From NCBI GenBank assembly GCA_027459665.1, contig DAIDHN010000016.1, positions 1-64,000 of the forward strand: a stretch of DNA of 64,000 nt, given 5' to 3'. The position numbers and the translations under genes were made by a program. Shown piece after piece: positions 63,911 to 64,000 of this stretch (positions within the stretch are counted from its first letter, which is position 1; every line of letters starts with the position of its first letter). Below the pieces are notes generated by a model. The model saw only the letters and a program-made list of their open reading frames with translations. It was not told where the DNA came from and did no database searches. Origin of the DNA: Chthonomonadaceae bacterium (GTDB lineage Bacteria; Armatimonadota; Chthonomonadetes; Chthonomonadales; Chthonomonadaceae).

Positions 63911-64000
63911 TTAGCGGGTTTCTGCCAGAGTTTCCCGGCTCTTAAACAGGCCGTACACCACGCTGTCTAGCAGGGCATGCCAGCTTGCCTCAATCATGTT
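63911..64000 (-). CDS. 3' end of a citramalate/2-isopropylmalate synthase-type gene
   Basis: The last 29 codons before TAA at 63911 read NMIEASWHALLDSVVYGLFK with a basic end. This resembles the C-terminus of CimA/LeuA-type acyltransferases (N-I-IEASWQAL-DS). The gene begins outside the window. The assignment rests on a short segment. Confidence 0.6.
   Translation of the reverse strand, partial: NMIEASWHALLDSVVYGLFKSRETLAETR

Overview
The window reads as a chromosomal segment of a Gram-negative, non-proteobacterial bacterium. The best fit is Armatimonadota, with Planctomycetota the main alternative. This is inferred from gene content: two DUF1559-type prepilin proteins with the H-X9-DG signature, a large membrane protein resembling the DUF6784/DUF6785 family, a DUF4380 protein, an RND efflux pair, secreted S41 proteases, and atpDC separated from the rest of the ATP synthase genes. 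No prophage, intact transposase, rRNA or CRISPR array was seen.

Layout. 1-7.2 kb: the 5' end of a minus-strand gene behind a near-consensus promoter with an inverted-repeat operator candidate; the glycolytic run gap-pgk-tpiA; then, on the minus strand, an operon of a catalytically dead S41 homologue, an active S41 protease and an exported thioredoxin-fold protein whose first catalytic cysteine codon is TGA, followed by a SECIS-like hairpin (predicted selenoprotein). 7.4-16.4 kb: a small membrane protein, GNAT and HAD enzymes, a decayed SfiI-like restriction-modification pair beside tRNA-Val(GAC), DUF4380 and DUF6784/6785-like proteins, aat, an MFS transporter and cytochrome c. 16.4-28.6 kb: two copies of a prepilin-hairpin-small lipoprotein module, an aldo/keto reductase, gluQRS, atpDC, queE, a Nudix hydrolase, rodA, a TPR protein, and a disrupted exported protein with an 11-C tract at its start and two in-frame stops. 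28.6-42.9 kb: a methyltransferase, a class II aldolase, two unknown genes, a Gfo/Idh/MocA oxidoreductase, a GspE/PilB-type ATPase, DUF92, a small Cys protein, a GH26-like mannanase, the RND pump and its adaptor, and citrate synthase.

43-45.6 kb is a less dense, more AT-rich stretch with a second copy of a dispersed repeat and three poorly known genes. 45.6-54.7 kb carries the translation/transcription operon nusA-ylxR-infB-ylxP-rbfA-nrnA, an SDR and dnaA. 53.8-62 kb holds a BadF-type kinase, an Hsp70-like ATPase, a TPR membrane protein and an epimerase on the minus strand, facing away from a three-gene plus-strand operon of a vWA protein, a coiled-coil membrane protein and a DUF2135/YfaP-like membrane protein. 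The window ends with a ZTP riboswitch-controlled purH and the 3' end of a citramalate/isopropylmalate synthase-type gene.

The most noteworthy items are the predicted UxxC selenoprotein, the homopolymer-tract surface gene, the dispersed repeat family, the duplicated prepilin/lipoprotein module, a promoter element shared by two surface-protein genes, and the divergent Hsp70/vWA/DUF2135 cluster.
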